Shown: one piece after another, positions 1 through 10,430 of the stretch
How the letters are laid out: every line of letters starts with the position of its first letter
Position numbering within the stretch: position 1 is the stretch's first letter
Assembly: GCF_042453785.1 (NCBI RefSeq)
Contig: NC_091677.1
Span: forward strand, 28,397,501-28,461,500
Reading direction: 5' to 3'
Source: Malus domestica
Lineage: Eukaryota > Streptophyta > Magnoliopsida > Rosales > Rosaceae
DNA: 64,000 nucleotides
The notes under the pieces: generated by a model
Seen by the model: only the letters and a program-made list of their open reading frames with translations
Database searches by the model: none
What the model was told of the DNA's origin: nothing
Position numbers and translations under genes: made by a program

Positions 1-102
1 AAGAGGGATGCCTGATCAAAAAAGAATGTACGAATAGTGGAAACCAGCTTGACAAAGCTGAAAAGAGTGGGAATAAGTGTCGTTCCCACAGACGGTACCA
101 AA
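1..102 (-). mobile_element. Start of internal region of an LTR retrotransposon leaving the window on the left
   Basis: Read on the minus strand, the LTR at 103-618 is followed after two bases by TGGTACCGTCTGTGGGAA (complement of 83-100). It begins with TGG and sits where a primer binding site should be. The remaining bases would be the start of the internal region. No coding sequence is visible in this short piece. The lineage (Copia or Gypsy) cannot be decided from what is inside the window. Confidence 0.6.
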
Positions 103-618
103 TGTTGATGCACAAAATCAGTGAAGACTTTGGTACAACAGAAAATGTTAAGTTTGTGACATTCGCTAGATTGCTCTGGTCACTAATGTGGATAAGTATG
201 TAAATGGATAGAGACAGGGCAGCAAACACAAGATGTACGTGGTTCACCCAGATTGGTTACGTCCACGGAGTAGAAGAGTTCTCATTAATTGTGAAGGGTT
301 TACACAAGTACATAGGTTCAAGCTCTCCTTTAGTGAGTACTAGTGAATGATTTAGTACAAATGACATTAGGGATTATTGCGGGAGAATGATCTCCTTTTA
401 TAGAAGAGAGTTTCTAGTTTTGTTCTGGCCTTGACACGTGTCATGTTGTGATTGGCCTTTGATGTTGACACGTGTCGCCCTGGGATTGGTCTCTTGGTGT
501 TGACACGTGTTGTGTTGTGATTAGCCTCCTAGTTGGAGGGAAACTCTTATGGGTCCATGACGGTATAACTTTGACCGGTGCTTGGTAGTTTCGGGATTGG
601 TCAAGTATGGTACAAACA
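103..618 (-). mobile_element. LTR (5' LTR of an outward-facing retrotransposon)
   Basis: A 516-bp block begins TGTTTGTACC and ends ATCAACA on the minus strand, the TG...CA ends of an LTR, with a PBS-like site directly after it. A related sequence lies at 63618-64000 in the opposite orientation, with the same TGTTTGTACC start and the same conserved stretch near its 3' part (CCGTGGACGTAGCC... then GAACCACGTA). Several ACACGTGTC motifs are repeated inside. The flank after 618 (TATTA) cannot be checked against the far end of the element, which is outside the window. Confidence 0.7.
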
Positions 619-1700
619 TATTACATTTTTTTCCTTTTCTTTTTTCTTTTACTTTTCTAGAACGCTCTCTCTAGAATCATCTCCATTTTTTTCTCATTCC
701 CGTTCAACTGCCTCTCTGTCTCTCTCTCTTCACTTTTTCTCTATCATCACCAAATTCCATTCTTTTCGCCACTTTCTCCCTCATCATCAAAGATCTTTGG
801 TAGAGATGAAGCTGGGAGGAGCAGAAAGGGGATGATAAAGATGAAAGGAGAAGCTTCCTCCGAGAAATGGGAAAAGCTTCTGGAATTTTGAAGCTGATTT
901 CGTACAACGACAATCTAGTGAAGGTGTTGAAGGACCAGAGGGACATCAACAACTTTGCGCAGTCTCCAACACCACAAGGCCCTTCGTTCCTCCTACGATT
1001 TCGATTTCAATGAAGTCCAGAACTCGCTTCGAGGTTTGTTTCCTCACTTGGGTTCTATTTGTTTCTCGAGAAAATTTATGACCCAGAAAATTTTCAGTTG
1101 GTTGCTTATACTTTTTTTCACTTTCAAGCAAGCTAAATTATGCCTTAGGTAAATCTAGGATTGTATAGTTTAGAAACTTACTGTGTGCACACCTGTAGAG
1201 AGCTCCACCTCAAAATGTAGGGTTCTAACCCATTTTCCGAGAAAATGTTTGCTTAAAGGGGGATAGAGGGGTTAGGTTCAATTTGATTTTTTTCTGGTGG
1301 ATTCTTGTATTTCCCTTGCATAAATGTTTCTCGGAAAAAAGATATATGCCTGGTTTTGTATGTCGATATGTGCATTGATTGATGAGTTCTTATATGAAGC
1401 AGACTATGAGATAAATGGTAGGATTGCCAGAAACTTTCATTAAAGGGTCACTGTTCACTCGTGTTTTAGAGGTTTGCATAGAAGCTGAAAAGCCAGTTTT
1501 TCAAAGTTGCCTTTTGTTGCTTTTGTTTTTTTGCTTTTTTCCACCTAAAACTGTGAAAAAAAACTGAAGTTGGAAGTTTACCAAACACTAAAAACACTCC
1601 CAGTATTTTTTCATACCAGCTTTTTTTTTAAATCACCTCAACCCCATACCATACCTAATTATCGTAGTAAATATAGGTTGACTCATCCTTCTAGCATGGA
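619..1700. other. Non-coding stretch with a small unassigned open frame
   Basis: A pyrimidine-rich stretch (about 620-760) is followed by an ATG at 867 opening a 48-codon frame to a stop at 1011-1013. The same bases in another frame give a second short peptide. Neither was recognised. It could be the first exon of a truncated gene or nothing. From about 1140 to 1700 the sequence is AT-rich with no coding signal. The last 8 bases (1693-1700) are the left target duplication of the following hAT element. Confidence 0.35.
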
Positions 1701-1940
1701 CAGTGGCGAAGCCACGTGAGGACGAGGAGTGGCGACCGCCCCTCCCCTCGCCGGAAAACACAGCTGAAGCCGAGGTTTCGCCCCTCCCCTCACCGGAAAA
1801 CCCAGCCCCTCCATCTCTGTTTTGGCACCGGTGAACTGGTTTTGCTGCTGCGTGCAGCAACACTGGTTCTTTTTTTTTCTTTTAAATTAATAAAAAAATT
1901 AAAATATGGCCCACATGTCCCAAAGTTAGCCTTTCAAAGT

Positions 1941-2140
1941 AGTGCCCACGTGAAACTTTCAGAAAAAAACCAAAAATATATATATGTATAATGTATTGGG
2001 GGGACCGCATGTCCCTCATTCCTTCACTTACTCATTTCAAATTAGTGCCCACGTGAAACTTTCAGAAAAAAACCAAAAAATATATATATGTATAATGTAT
2101 TGGGGGGACTGCATGTCCCTCATTCCTTCACTTAGTCAGT
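1941..2140 (+). repeat. Tandem duplication of about 100 bp in the hAT 5' arm
   Basis: Two adjacent near-identical blocks run from AGTGCCCACGTGAAACTTTC through a TATATATATG run and ATTGGGGGGACC to CTTCACTTA. The hAT arm at 17301-17757 carries an analogous duplication of a block starting ATTGGGGGGACCCCG. The 5' arm of this family therefore seems prone to tandem doubling. Confidence 0.8.
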
Positions 2141-2726
2141 CCGATGCTTTACCATTCCAAATTTCTCCCTTCCAAATCAGAGAGAGAGAGTGCAAAGCTT
2201 CTTCCAAAATCTCAGCTGAGCCTGCAGCAGCCAACGCCCAAGCCCAACCCCAACGGAACGGAAAATAAATCCCCATTGGCTGATTTATGTTGGCTTTTTG
2301 CTGCTAACACTAGCCACTCCAGCCGCTAAGCCGACTTCTAGCCTTCAATTTCAAAGGTAAATTTTTTAATTCCTAAATTTATAATCCCTAACCCTAATTA
2401 ATTATTTAATACGAATTTTGTTTAATTAGTATAGAATGATATGGTAATGCACTAATATGGTTATTGATTATTGATTATTGATATGATTCTATGATTATTG
2501 ATTGATATGAAATTATGAAATTATTTTTTAGGGTGAAAATTAAATTTTGAATTTTTGATTAGTTGTATTCATATGATTAGTTGAATGAATTTTTTATTTA
2601 TTTAATAATTTATATGCTTATTGGTATTGATTAATTGAATTGTTGGTTGGGTTATTATGCATATTAGTATAGACTATAGGATTAAGAGTCTAAGATTTTT
2701 TTTTCTTTCCATTTTACAGTTACGTA

Positions 2727-4042
2727 ATGGAACGGTACTATAAGAAACAATGCTTAAATCCTCCTTCAAACATTTCGGGTAGTCCTTCTCCTTCAAATAT
2801 TCCAAGTAGTCATCCTCCTCCTCCTTCAAATATAAGAAGTCCTCCTTTGAATATTCTGAGTAGTTCACAACAAAGTGAGCCCACTAAGTTGGATGAGATA
2901 TTGGCTAATCTTCATGCAGACCCTGGATATAGACGTCGAATGCTTGATTATCCACCTAATTATCGTGAAGCAATTCGTAGACACTATCTCCAAAATGATC
3001 CTTGTCAACCTAGAGACCACATTATGCCAAGAAAAGTTAGCAACAAAAGATGTTTTATCACTGGTTGGTTTGATAGGTTTAAGTGGTTGGAGTATAGTAT
3101 ATCAAAGGATGCTGCATTTTGTCGTTATTGCTATCTTTTCAAATGTGATTTCGATCAAATGGGTAGCACTGGAAATGATGTCTTCACCGAGAAAGGGTTT
3201 ACAAATTGGAGGAAAGGACCCGAAAATCTTCGAGCCCATGAGGGAGGTGTTGGAAGTCTTCATAATAAAGCTGTACAACAAGCTAGAGATTTGATGACAC
3301 AAAAACTGCAATCCTTGAGAGATGATGACTGCAATCCTTGAGAGATGATGACTTTGGGGACTTGCTTGATGATGTACAAAAGTTTTGTCAAGAGCATGAT
3401 ATTGTCGTTCCTAACATGGAGGATTTGCATTTTGTACCTGGAAAATCAAGGCGTAAAGCTCCAAGACTCACAAACTTCCATTACTATCGTGTGGACCTCT
3501 ATTTTCAAGTCCTTGATACACAATTAAAGGAATTGAATGATCGCTTCAATGAGGTAAACACCGAGTTGCTTCTTTGTATGGCATGTTTGAGTCCGGTGAA
3601 TAATTTTGCATCTTTTGACAAAGCAAAAATTGTTCGTCTAGCTCAACTTTATCCTCAAGATTTTGATCGTATGGACCTCATGAATCTTCCAATTCAACTT
3701 GACAATTACATTCACGATATGAAGATGCATAGTGAGTTTTCATCATTGAGAGGAATTGCTGATCTTGCAAAGGAGTTGGTGAAGACTGGGAGGTGTGCAA
3801 GCTACATATTAGTGTATAAGCTTCTTACATTGGCTTTGGTGTTACCGGTTGCAACCGCTTCGGTGGAGAGAGCTTTTTCTGCTATGAAGATTGTGAAAAC
3901 ACCATTGCGTAACAAAATGGGAGATCAATGGTTGAGTGATAGCATGCTTGTTTACATAGAGAGAGATGTATTTGCTTTTATTGATAATGAGCCTATTATG
4001 CGACGTTTTCATGGTATGAAACGTCGTCGGCAACAATTGTAA
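2727..4042 (+). pseudogene. hAT transposase remnant: N-terminal zinc finger and C-terminal dimerisation region, middle deleted
   Basis: The first open frame (2727-3341, 204 codons) has a Ser/Pro-rich start, then a block with RHYLQNDPCQPRDH, KRCFITGWFDRFKWLEYS and FCRYCYLF, typical of the TTF-type zinc finger of plant hAT transposases. The second (3338-4042, 234 codons) contains LPVATASVERAFSAMK, the hallmark of the hAT C-terminal dimerisation domain. The several hundred residues of DDE-type catalytic core expected between them are missing. A 23-bp tandem duplication at 3305-3350 lies at the junction and shifts the frame, so the halves cannot be read together. The product cannot be an active transposase. 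Whether the N-terminal part is still translated as a DNA-binding peptide is unknown. Confidence 0.88.
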
Positions 4043-4175
4043 TTTGTTTATGTTGATAAATTATGGAAGACATTACTATATAAAATGATTTGGTTGTTGC
4101 TATTCTTTTGAACCTTGCACTCTTTTAACTTCGCCCCTCCCCCCGTCAATTCCTGGCTTCGCCACTGAGCATGGA

Positions 4176-4766
4176 ATGTTTGCTGAGGCGGAAGGATAAT
4201 CAATGAGTTTACATTGAAAATTAGAAAAAAAATCGGTTCTTTCAATTAATATTGGGTAAATCTCAGTTTACTACCTGAAGTTTCTTGGTTTTCAACATTT
4301 AATAAATGAAGTTTTTTTCGTCCCAGAATGGTACATAAAGTCATAATTTTGGGACACTTTCATACATCCATTAAGTTTGCTGTTAAATTAGCTGTTAACT
4401 GCTGACATGTCGCTCACGTGGATAGTGACTAGGCGCCACGTGTCAATCTGGCCCCACTTGAACATAAAAAATAATTAAAAAATAAACTTTTAAAAATTAA
4501 AAATTAAAAAAAAAACTAAGGCTTTTTTTTTCTTCCTAAGTAACCTCATCCCTATTTCGATCCAACCCTTAAATTAATAATTTGAAATCCTCATTTCGTT
4601 CTTCACCATCCTCCAGTTCCATCGACCCCTACGCACGCCAGTAAGAGCGGATTGTAGTCCCCGACCCACCATCCCAACTCTACCGTCTATTTGTAAACCC
4701 ATCCCTTCCCGTCGAATTGCCAAACGACCTCTTCCCCCATGGTCAAATCACTGCCGTTGTGAGCGT
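4176..4766. other. Intergenic repeat-like DNA, no gene seen
   Basis: AT-rich sequence with a CACGTGGATAGTGACTAGGCG...CACGTGTC segment (4410-4445) of a kind common in dispersed plant repeats, then poly-A/T tracts at 4465-4535. No open frame resembling a known protein was found. Confidence 0.4.
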
Positions 4767-5168
4767 CTAATCTACTGGACCCATTTTCCTCGTCGCTGAT
4801 GGATCTGCGGTCGCATTTGAGGGCGAGCTTGGTGATCGCGTCGAAGCAGGAGAAGAGAGAATGGTTGATATGGAGAAGATCTGATTGGGCATTGAGGGAG
4901 AGACGCTGACAAACCGCTTGGCCTCGATTTCCTCCTCCGTGAGCGAGTCGACCGGAAAATCCACTGATATTGCAATTACGACTTTGACGTCGACATCTTT
5001 GTTGAGGTTGGTGCGGTGGTTCTTGGCCAACGATGAAAAGCCATTAGGCACTATGAAGAATTTCTTCCTGCGACGACGTCTCTTGGCTCGCAGATTGGGT
5101 TCAACAAGGCCCGATTCAATAGGGTTTTGGAGTTGTTGTTGATCAAGAAGGGTGTCTTTTGCCTTCAT
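4767..5168 (-). pseudogene. Fragment of an LSD1-like histone H3K4 demethylase gene (N-terminal, before SWIRM)
   Basis: The 133-codon minus-strand frame contains AKRRRRRKKFF, then KNHRTNLNKDVD, then FPVDSLTEEEIEA. This order matches the basic stretch and the start of the SWIRM domain in plant LSD1-LIKE (LDL) amine-oxidase demethylases, where the last motif continues into the rest of SWIRM. Here the resemblance stops at about position 4920 and the next residues are unrelated. SWIRM and the FAD-dependent amine oxidase domain are absent. It is therefore a short captured or duplicated gene fragment, not a working demethylase. Family assignment rests on remembered motif similarity. Confidence 0.65.
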
Positions 5169-6755
5169 GGTTGGGTTTTGAGGTGAAGAGGATGGGGTTG
5201 GATTTTGAGATGAGAAGGATGACGGTTTGGAGCAAGAGTTGGCGATGGCGAAGAAATGAGAACGAACTAGGAATGTGAGTTCATCAAAGGTTACATTTCG
5301 TGAAATATAAACATGACATGTGATGGGATCTAAACATCAATAACCCTTGTAATGTAAATCATAACCAATGAACACACATTTTACTGACTTAGGCATAAGT
5401 TTATGCTTGTTATATGGCACCAAGTGTGGGAAACATGCACAACCAAATGCTTTGAGCATCTTATAATCAGAAGGACGCTGAAAAAAGTTTCTCATATAAA
5501 GATATGTTTGCAAGATTCATTATTGGTAGCAGATTAATAAGATAGACGGAAATAGAAAAAGCTTCAGCCCAATAACTTGATGGAAGTCGAGATTAAGTCA
5601 ATAAATACAACCCTTTTTCAACAATATGATGATGTTTTCTTTCGATGACGCCATTTTGTTGAGGCATATAAGGACAAGAGATTTGATGCCCAATACCATT
5701 ATCACGAAGAAATTGCATAAATAACTAACTTGTGAATTCACTACCACCATCCATTTGCACCATTTTGATATTTAAATTGAGTCGATTTTCAATCATCTTT
5801 TAAAACCCAATAAAGGTGGAAAGCACATCGGATTTTTTGAGTAATGGATATAGCCATACGTAACAGGTGTGATCATCCACAAGGGAGAGATAAAATCTAT
5901 ATCCAAAATTTGACAAAACAGGTGCCAATCCCTAAATATCCAAGTGCAATAATTCTAATGGTTTTTGTGTATGAGAAGTGCGATTAGAGAAAGGTAATTT
6001 GCAAGATTTTCCCATGGGACAAACATGGCAAGTTTTATTAGAATCAATCTCACCACTAATAGGTAAATGGTGTTTATTCAAAATCATCCTAAATACATGG
6101 TAAGACGGGTGTCCAAGGTGTGTATGACAAATGTCTTGAGTCGTCTTTTCTCCATAGAAAACTATTTTCTCTGTAACTTTTGGGGCTGCACGGATGTGAT
6201 AGAGGCCATTGAATCTACTAACAACTAGAAGAAACTTCCCCGTCTTGTTGTCCTATGATAAAATCAGTACCTGTATAAGGTTGCACGTTAGTGAGTGCAC
6301 GAGGACTAGAAACCATGTGGTGGGTTACTCCGAAGTCAAAACACCAATCAATTGGGTTTGAGGTAGCACCTGAGTGATCAGTCGTGTAGGCATAGTTGCC
6401 TCGTTGAGGGAAAACATGAGAATTATGACCATATTTTCCATATTCTTGACAAGGGACATCAAATTGAAATGCAGAGGATTTTGATGATGTTGGGAGCAGC
6501 AGTGGACGATTATTCGATGGAATTGGATTGTGTCATGGGTTTCCATATACACAATGCCATTTGCATTATTATTTTGCACCCATTGATTACCACCATTGCG
6601 GTTGTTCCGCTAACCACCATCATGATCATGATTAAAGTTTCTTCCATATTCACGATGGTCAAAGTTATCACGCCCATTGTTCTAGTTACGACCACGTCCG
6701 CGTCCGTGTCTGTGTCCCTTGTAATTGTTGGTTTGAGGCATGTTTAGGAAGTTCT

Positions 6756-7272
6756 CGAGAGAATAATCTCATGATGGGTGACCCACTAAGAAGTTCTTGT
6801 GTGAGTTCCCAGAAACAAAACCTTGAAGGCGTGGTCTGGGCCCAAAGCGGACAATATCATTTTACGGCGGCCCGGGATGTGGTGGGGGCCTAAGCCGGGA
6901 TGTGACAATTTAGTATCAGAGCCAATCCCTAGCCGAAAGTGTGCCGACAAGGACGTCGGGCCCCTAAAGGGGGTGGATTGTGACATCCCACATCGCCCAG
7001 AGGAGTGGATCGTGTAAGCCTTATATGTATATTCCTAACTCTACCTAGCACAAGACCTTTTAGGAGCTCACTGGCTTCGGGTTCCATCGAAACTCCAAAG
7101 TTAAATGAGTTCGCGTGAGAGCAATCCCAAGATATGTGACCCCTTGGGAAGTTCTCGTGTGAGTTCCCAGAAACAAAACCGTGAGGGCGTGGTCTGGGCC
7201 CCAAGCGAACAATATCGTGCTACGGCGGAGTCGAGCCCGGGATGTGGTAGGGGTCCGGGCAGGGATGTGACA
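6756..7272 (+). mobile_element. Cassandra TRIM retrotransposon, 5' LTR truncated
   Basis: The 3' LTR is 6979-7272 (294 bp, TGTGACATCCC...GGATGTGACA). The 5' LTR survives only as its last about 152 bp (6756-6907). Between them lie a PBS-like TAGTATCAGAGCC (6911-6923, complementary to initiator tRNA-Met with one change) and a purine-rich tract ending CTAAAGGGGGTGGAT before the 3' LTR. The internal region is only 71 bp and codes for nothing, as expected for a terminal-repeat retrotransposon in miniature. The LTR contains 5S rRNA-like sequence, which defines Cassandra. It sits inside a decayed Copia gag. No target duplication can be tested because the left end is lost. Confidence 0.9.
7085..7163 (+). 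promoter_or_regulatory. 5S rRNA-like internal Pol III promoter region inside the Cassandra LTR
   Basis: AACTCCAAAGTTAA, then GCGTGAGAGCAA, then TGTGACCCCTTGGGAAGTTC parallel the A box, intermediate element and C box of plant 5S rRNA. In known Cassandra elements this region gives the LTR Pol III promoter capacity. The truncated 5' LTR keeps only the 3' half of the region (about 6764-6804). This is not a functional 5S gene, because the stem-forming flanks are not preserved as in real 5S rRNA. Confidence 0.75.
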
Positions 7273-7918
7273 ATATGTGGCAAGTGCAACTTCATTTGAT
7301 AATGAAAGTGCTTCCATTCTTTTCTAGAGTTGTTCCTCTTGAAGGAGTAGGTCAAAAAATTCATCAAAACTGAGAGTTTGACGAAGATGAAGGGAAGTGG
7401 TGAACTCTTTTATACTCATGACCCAGACTATGCAATATATATTCAATTAGTTTGTTAACTGTCATCGATGTACTAACGAATGCAAGAGAGTTAAAAAGTG
7501 ACCGAGCATGTATAAGATAATCAGGCATATATTGATCCAGAGTCTTTTTTAGGGTACGAATTTGGTCTCTGAGGGTTCGTACATGAGTCTTAGAGAAAGG
7601 AGAAAGCCTATTTTCAAGAAGATTCTAGGCTTCGAAGGTAGTCGAACATGGAACGAGAATAGTCTTTATTGAGGGAGATGTTATGGCCTTGATCCAACTA
7701 AGCACTAGCTTGTCTTTCAAGTAGATAGGATTGAGTGAGCCATCAGATAAGTTCTTGGCAGGTTTATCTACAAGTTTAACAATAACACCAAGATCATGAA
7801 GTTCGAAATCATCCTTAAATTGTGGCTTCCAATTAAGAAAATTTGCGCGATCCATTGGTGTGGTGAAGATATTAGATATATTGAAGGAGGTGGGAAGAGT
7901 AAAAGTGAAGCATGCCAT

Positions 7919-8148
7919 GGCAAATGAGTCTAACTGTCAGAGGTTCGAAATGCACCAGATGCAGCGGAAGAGAGAGCCGAGTTATCAAGGTTTGCCATTG
8001 ATAGTTAGTAGAAGAAAAGAATAGGATCAACTGATTGGGTGTTAGCCCTTTTTGCTATTAAGAAATATGGACCAGTGAGGTTTTAGAATGTTGCAGCAAG
8101 AAAGGTTTTATGCTGGAATTCTTGACTGATCTATCAGTCATGGTATTC

Positions 8149-8183
<35 letters not shown>

Positions 8184-8347
8184 CACGAGTGGACCAACAC
8201 AATCCCATTTACAGAAAGTATATTAACACAATCAAACAAATTGAATGATTACATGGATAGTCAATCAGTAATTACAGGGGAAGGAAATCAGCCAGATTCT
8301 TGTGAGGGTGAACTTTCTTATGTTTGCCTAATTTTAGGAGATGACTG
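7919..8347. other. No gene; TA microsatellite at 8152-8180
   Basis: Sequence upstream of the Copia gag fragment, possibly its former 5' leader. A (TA)n run of about 29 bp follows at 8152-8180, then AT-rich unique-looking sequence. No coding signal is seen. Confidence 0.5.
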
Positions 8348-8755
8348 AGATGATGGGAATTCGGCCCAAGTATGAAAAATGTTCCTCTCATTGAAATATG
8401 CATGCTTGTAAAATTTGGTAATTTTTTAAAATAGTTGAATTTTCCGGCGAGTCGGGGCAGCGCGTGGACCGAGACCCCATCAGCCCTTCCTAGACTAATT
8501 TGGATACCCTGATTCCATATGTGATGTCCGATTGACAAAATCTCATTGTATGACTATAGTTTTGATAGAGACCACCACTTGGTTATCATACAAATCGACG
8601 ATCTGATTGTTGGGTCATCACCAAACCTTAACACGTTATAGTACATAATGTTTGAGGATCATAGGAACTAACTGATATAGAATCTGACGAATGGATCTTC
8701 CCAAATTGAATTTCTAAGTTTGTAAAACCAAACGTTGATAGCAACCTAACTCTAG
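8348..8755 (+). repeat. Left copy of a 0.4-kb direct repeat (LTR remnant)
   Basis: This block (GGCCCAAGTATG... through GATCTTCCCAAATT to GATAGCAACCTAA) matches 11348-11745 over its whole length with scattered substitutions and small indels. The two copies are in direct orientation about 3 kb apart, with a polypurine tract and LTR-like start between them, so they are best read as corresponding parts of the two LTRs of an old element. Confidence 0.7.
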
Positions 8756-9099
8756 CAATTGGCGGAGATTCAACCGTTGGATCGTTTCAAAATTTTAGAA
8801 TATTCTGCTAGAAGATAAATAAGACCTTGGGAAGTTACAGATCGGAAATCCATGGGCAGATGTTCCAGATTGACTTGTACAGGGTTGTGGACCCCACTTT
8901 TGACAAAGACTTGACTTTTGGTTATTATGCTACAAATTGATCTTAAATACTAAAGTTTGTATTACTAGAGACTATGTAGGGCTTAGTGGGCCTATATTGG
9001 TTAGTGAGTTATCCTAGATAAAATATACATCGATTTACGTGTATGGGACGTCATGTTGTGATATATGTGTTTATTAATCTTCTTAATAATGTGATAAAA

Positions 9100-9500
9100 T
9101 ATAGTCCTGCTTGGTATATCCATGATGGGGGACTGTTAGGGGTTATCATGCTTTGTATATCTACGATGGGTGATCATTACCTACGTTATTAGACTATGCA
9201 TATGGTTTTGCTTGGCATATCCATGATAGGGGACCATACACATTCTGGGAGTGATCATGCTTGGTATATTCGTGATGGGTGATCACTACCTAGAGTTAGG
9301 ATGTGGCCCGGCTTGGTATATCTGTGATAGGGGACCATACGTATTCAAAAGTGATCATGCTTCGTATATCCGTGATGGGTAATCACTACCTGCACGATGA
9401 AATTATGTCTATGGTTCTGCTTGGTATATTTGCGATGGGAGACCATATGCATTCTAGGAGTGATGAGGATTAGTGGTATTTGGTATATTTCGATAGGAAA
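9100..9500 (+). repeat. Imperfect tandem array of the motif GCTTGGTATATCC(G/A)TGAT
   Basis: About eight occurrences of TGCTTGGTATATCCATGATGG-like sequence alternate between GGGGACCATA and GGTGATCACTACCT endings, giving a higher-order unit of roughly 125-130 bp repeated three to four times. The copies are diverged, so the array is old. It lies inside the decayed LTR element. No coding function is implied. Confidence 0.75.
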
Positions 9501-10430
9501 TCATATTTTGGTTGGATTCCGTTGAGTGGTCCGGAATCCCTATTCTTGCTCATTTCTATAAAGTTAGTCCGACCCTAGATTCAAGTGAGTAGGAATTGCT
9601 CACAGTAGATGTTATGTTTATAAAGTAGAATTATCATGTTATTACTTGGAATTCAGGTAGGGAATTATGTAGAATTCCTTCATTAAATTTCGTATATTGA
9701 AATGCGATCTTACTGATTGATTAATGTAGTTAAATGTTAATATAATACACCTATGATTCTTAGGATTGATTGATTGGAGTGATTGTGGAATAATGTTAGA
9801 TATGATTGTTATTATTATGATTAGACTCGTTGACCAATGTGTCTAGAGAATAACATTGTACTTCGTTGACTGTTCTTTAAGATGTTGCATACTATGAATT
9901 GCGGTATTAGGTGAAACATAGTTATTTATATGATGGATGAATTGGAAATCTTGATTGTCGTGTAGGTTTGATATGTAGCCCTAAATCTAGTAATTTCATG
10001 CTTGTCAAGTTGTAATAATTGATTAAGGGATGCTATGTCTTCTGATTAGAATGTATCATAATAACGTTGGGGTGTAGGGAATGGTGAACTACGAATAACT
10101 TGATCCCTATTTAAGATACATAGGTAGTCTAATGAGGAGGTTAGATGTTGTCATAAAGTATACGAAAATTACTAAGCAATTCGAATCTTAAATTATGCTT
10201 TGTACATATCCCGGAGGTGGGGTCTGTTGGATATATGAATATTTGGTGATGTCACGTGTCTATCCTAGACGTGTGTTGGGATCGGGGAATTGAAGTTCAA
10301 AATTGTCGAACTTGAGGTGAGCTTAATCTGATAATAAATGAAGTTGGAATGTCATTTAGTGTTTCGTTATCTATTGAATTGTTGAAATGTTGTGTAGGCC
10401 AATGGAAATTTCAAGGACAAATTTTTTTTT

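Larger units (their letters stand above)
1701..4167 (+). mobile_element. hAT-superfamily DNA transposon, internally deleted
   Basis: The element has short terminal inverted repeats: CAGTGGCGAAGCCA at the left end and CTGGCTTCGCCACTG at the right. It is flanked by a perfect 8-bp direct repeat, AGCATGGA, at 1693-1700 and 4168-4175. An 8-bp target duplication is the hAT signature. The interior encodes two pieces of a hAT transposase, an N-terminal zinc-finger part and a C-terminal dimerisation part. The element is 2467 bp, short for an autonomous hAT of this type, and the catalytic middle is absent. It is related to the macrotransposon at 17301-21579, which shares its termini and transposase N-terminus. 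Confidence 0.92.
5290..7918 (-). pseudogene. Degenerate Ty1-copia polyprotein (gag to integrase), reverse transcriptase missing
   Basis: Read on the minus strand, a gag start is open at 7918-7625 (MACFTFTLPTSFN..., then LNWKPQFKDDFELHD). A GAG-pre-integrase motif CHVCPMGKSCKLPF is readable near 6050-5995. Integrase core segments LSLVDDHTCYVWLYPL (near 5880-5840) and KMVQMDGG (near 5770) follow. Frames shift many times and there are stops throughout. The remnant ends near 5290 with no reverse transcriptase or RNase H. A Cassandra element (6756-7272) has inserted into its gag region. No LTRs of its own were identified with confidence. Confidence 0.8.

Noticed and set aside
3338-4042. A separate functional gene encoding a hAT-dimerisation protein
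   Set aside because: Starts inside the 23-bp duplication with no promoter of its own and lies within an element bounded by TIRs and target duplication.
7085-7163. A 5S rRNA gene
   Set aside because: Only the internal promoter part resembles 5S rRNA, and it is inside LTRs with PBS and purine tract, which is Cassandra.
9100-9500. CRISPR-like array
   Set aside because: Spacing is irregular, repeats are diverged and the genome is clearly a plant nucleus; it is a tandem repeat.
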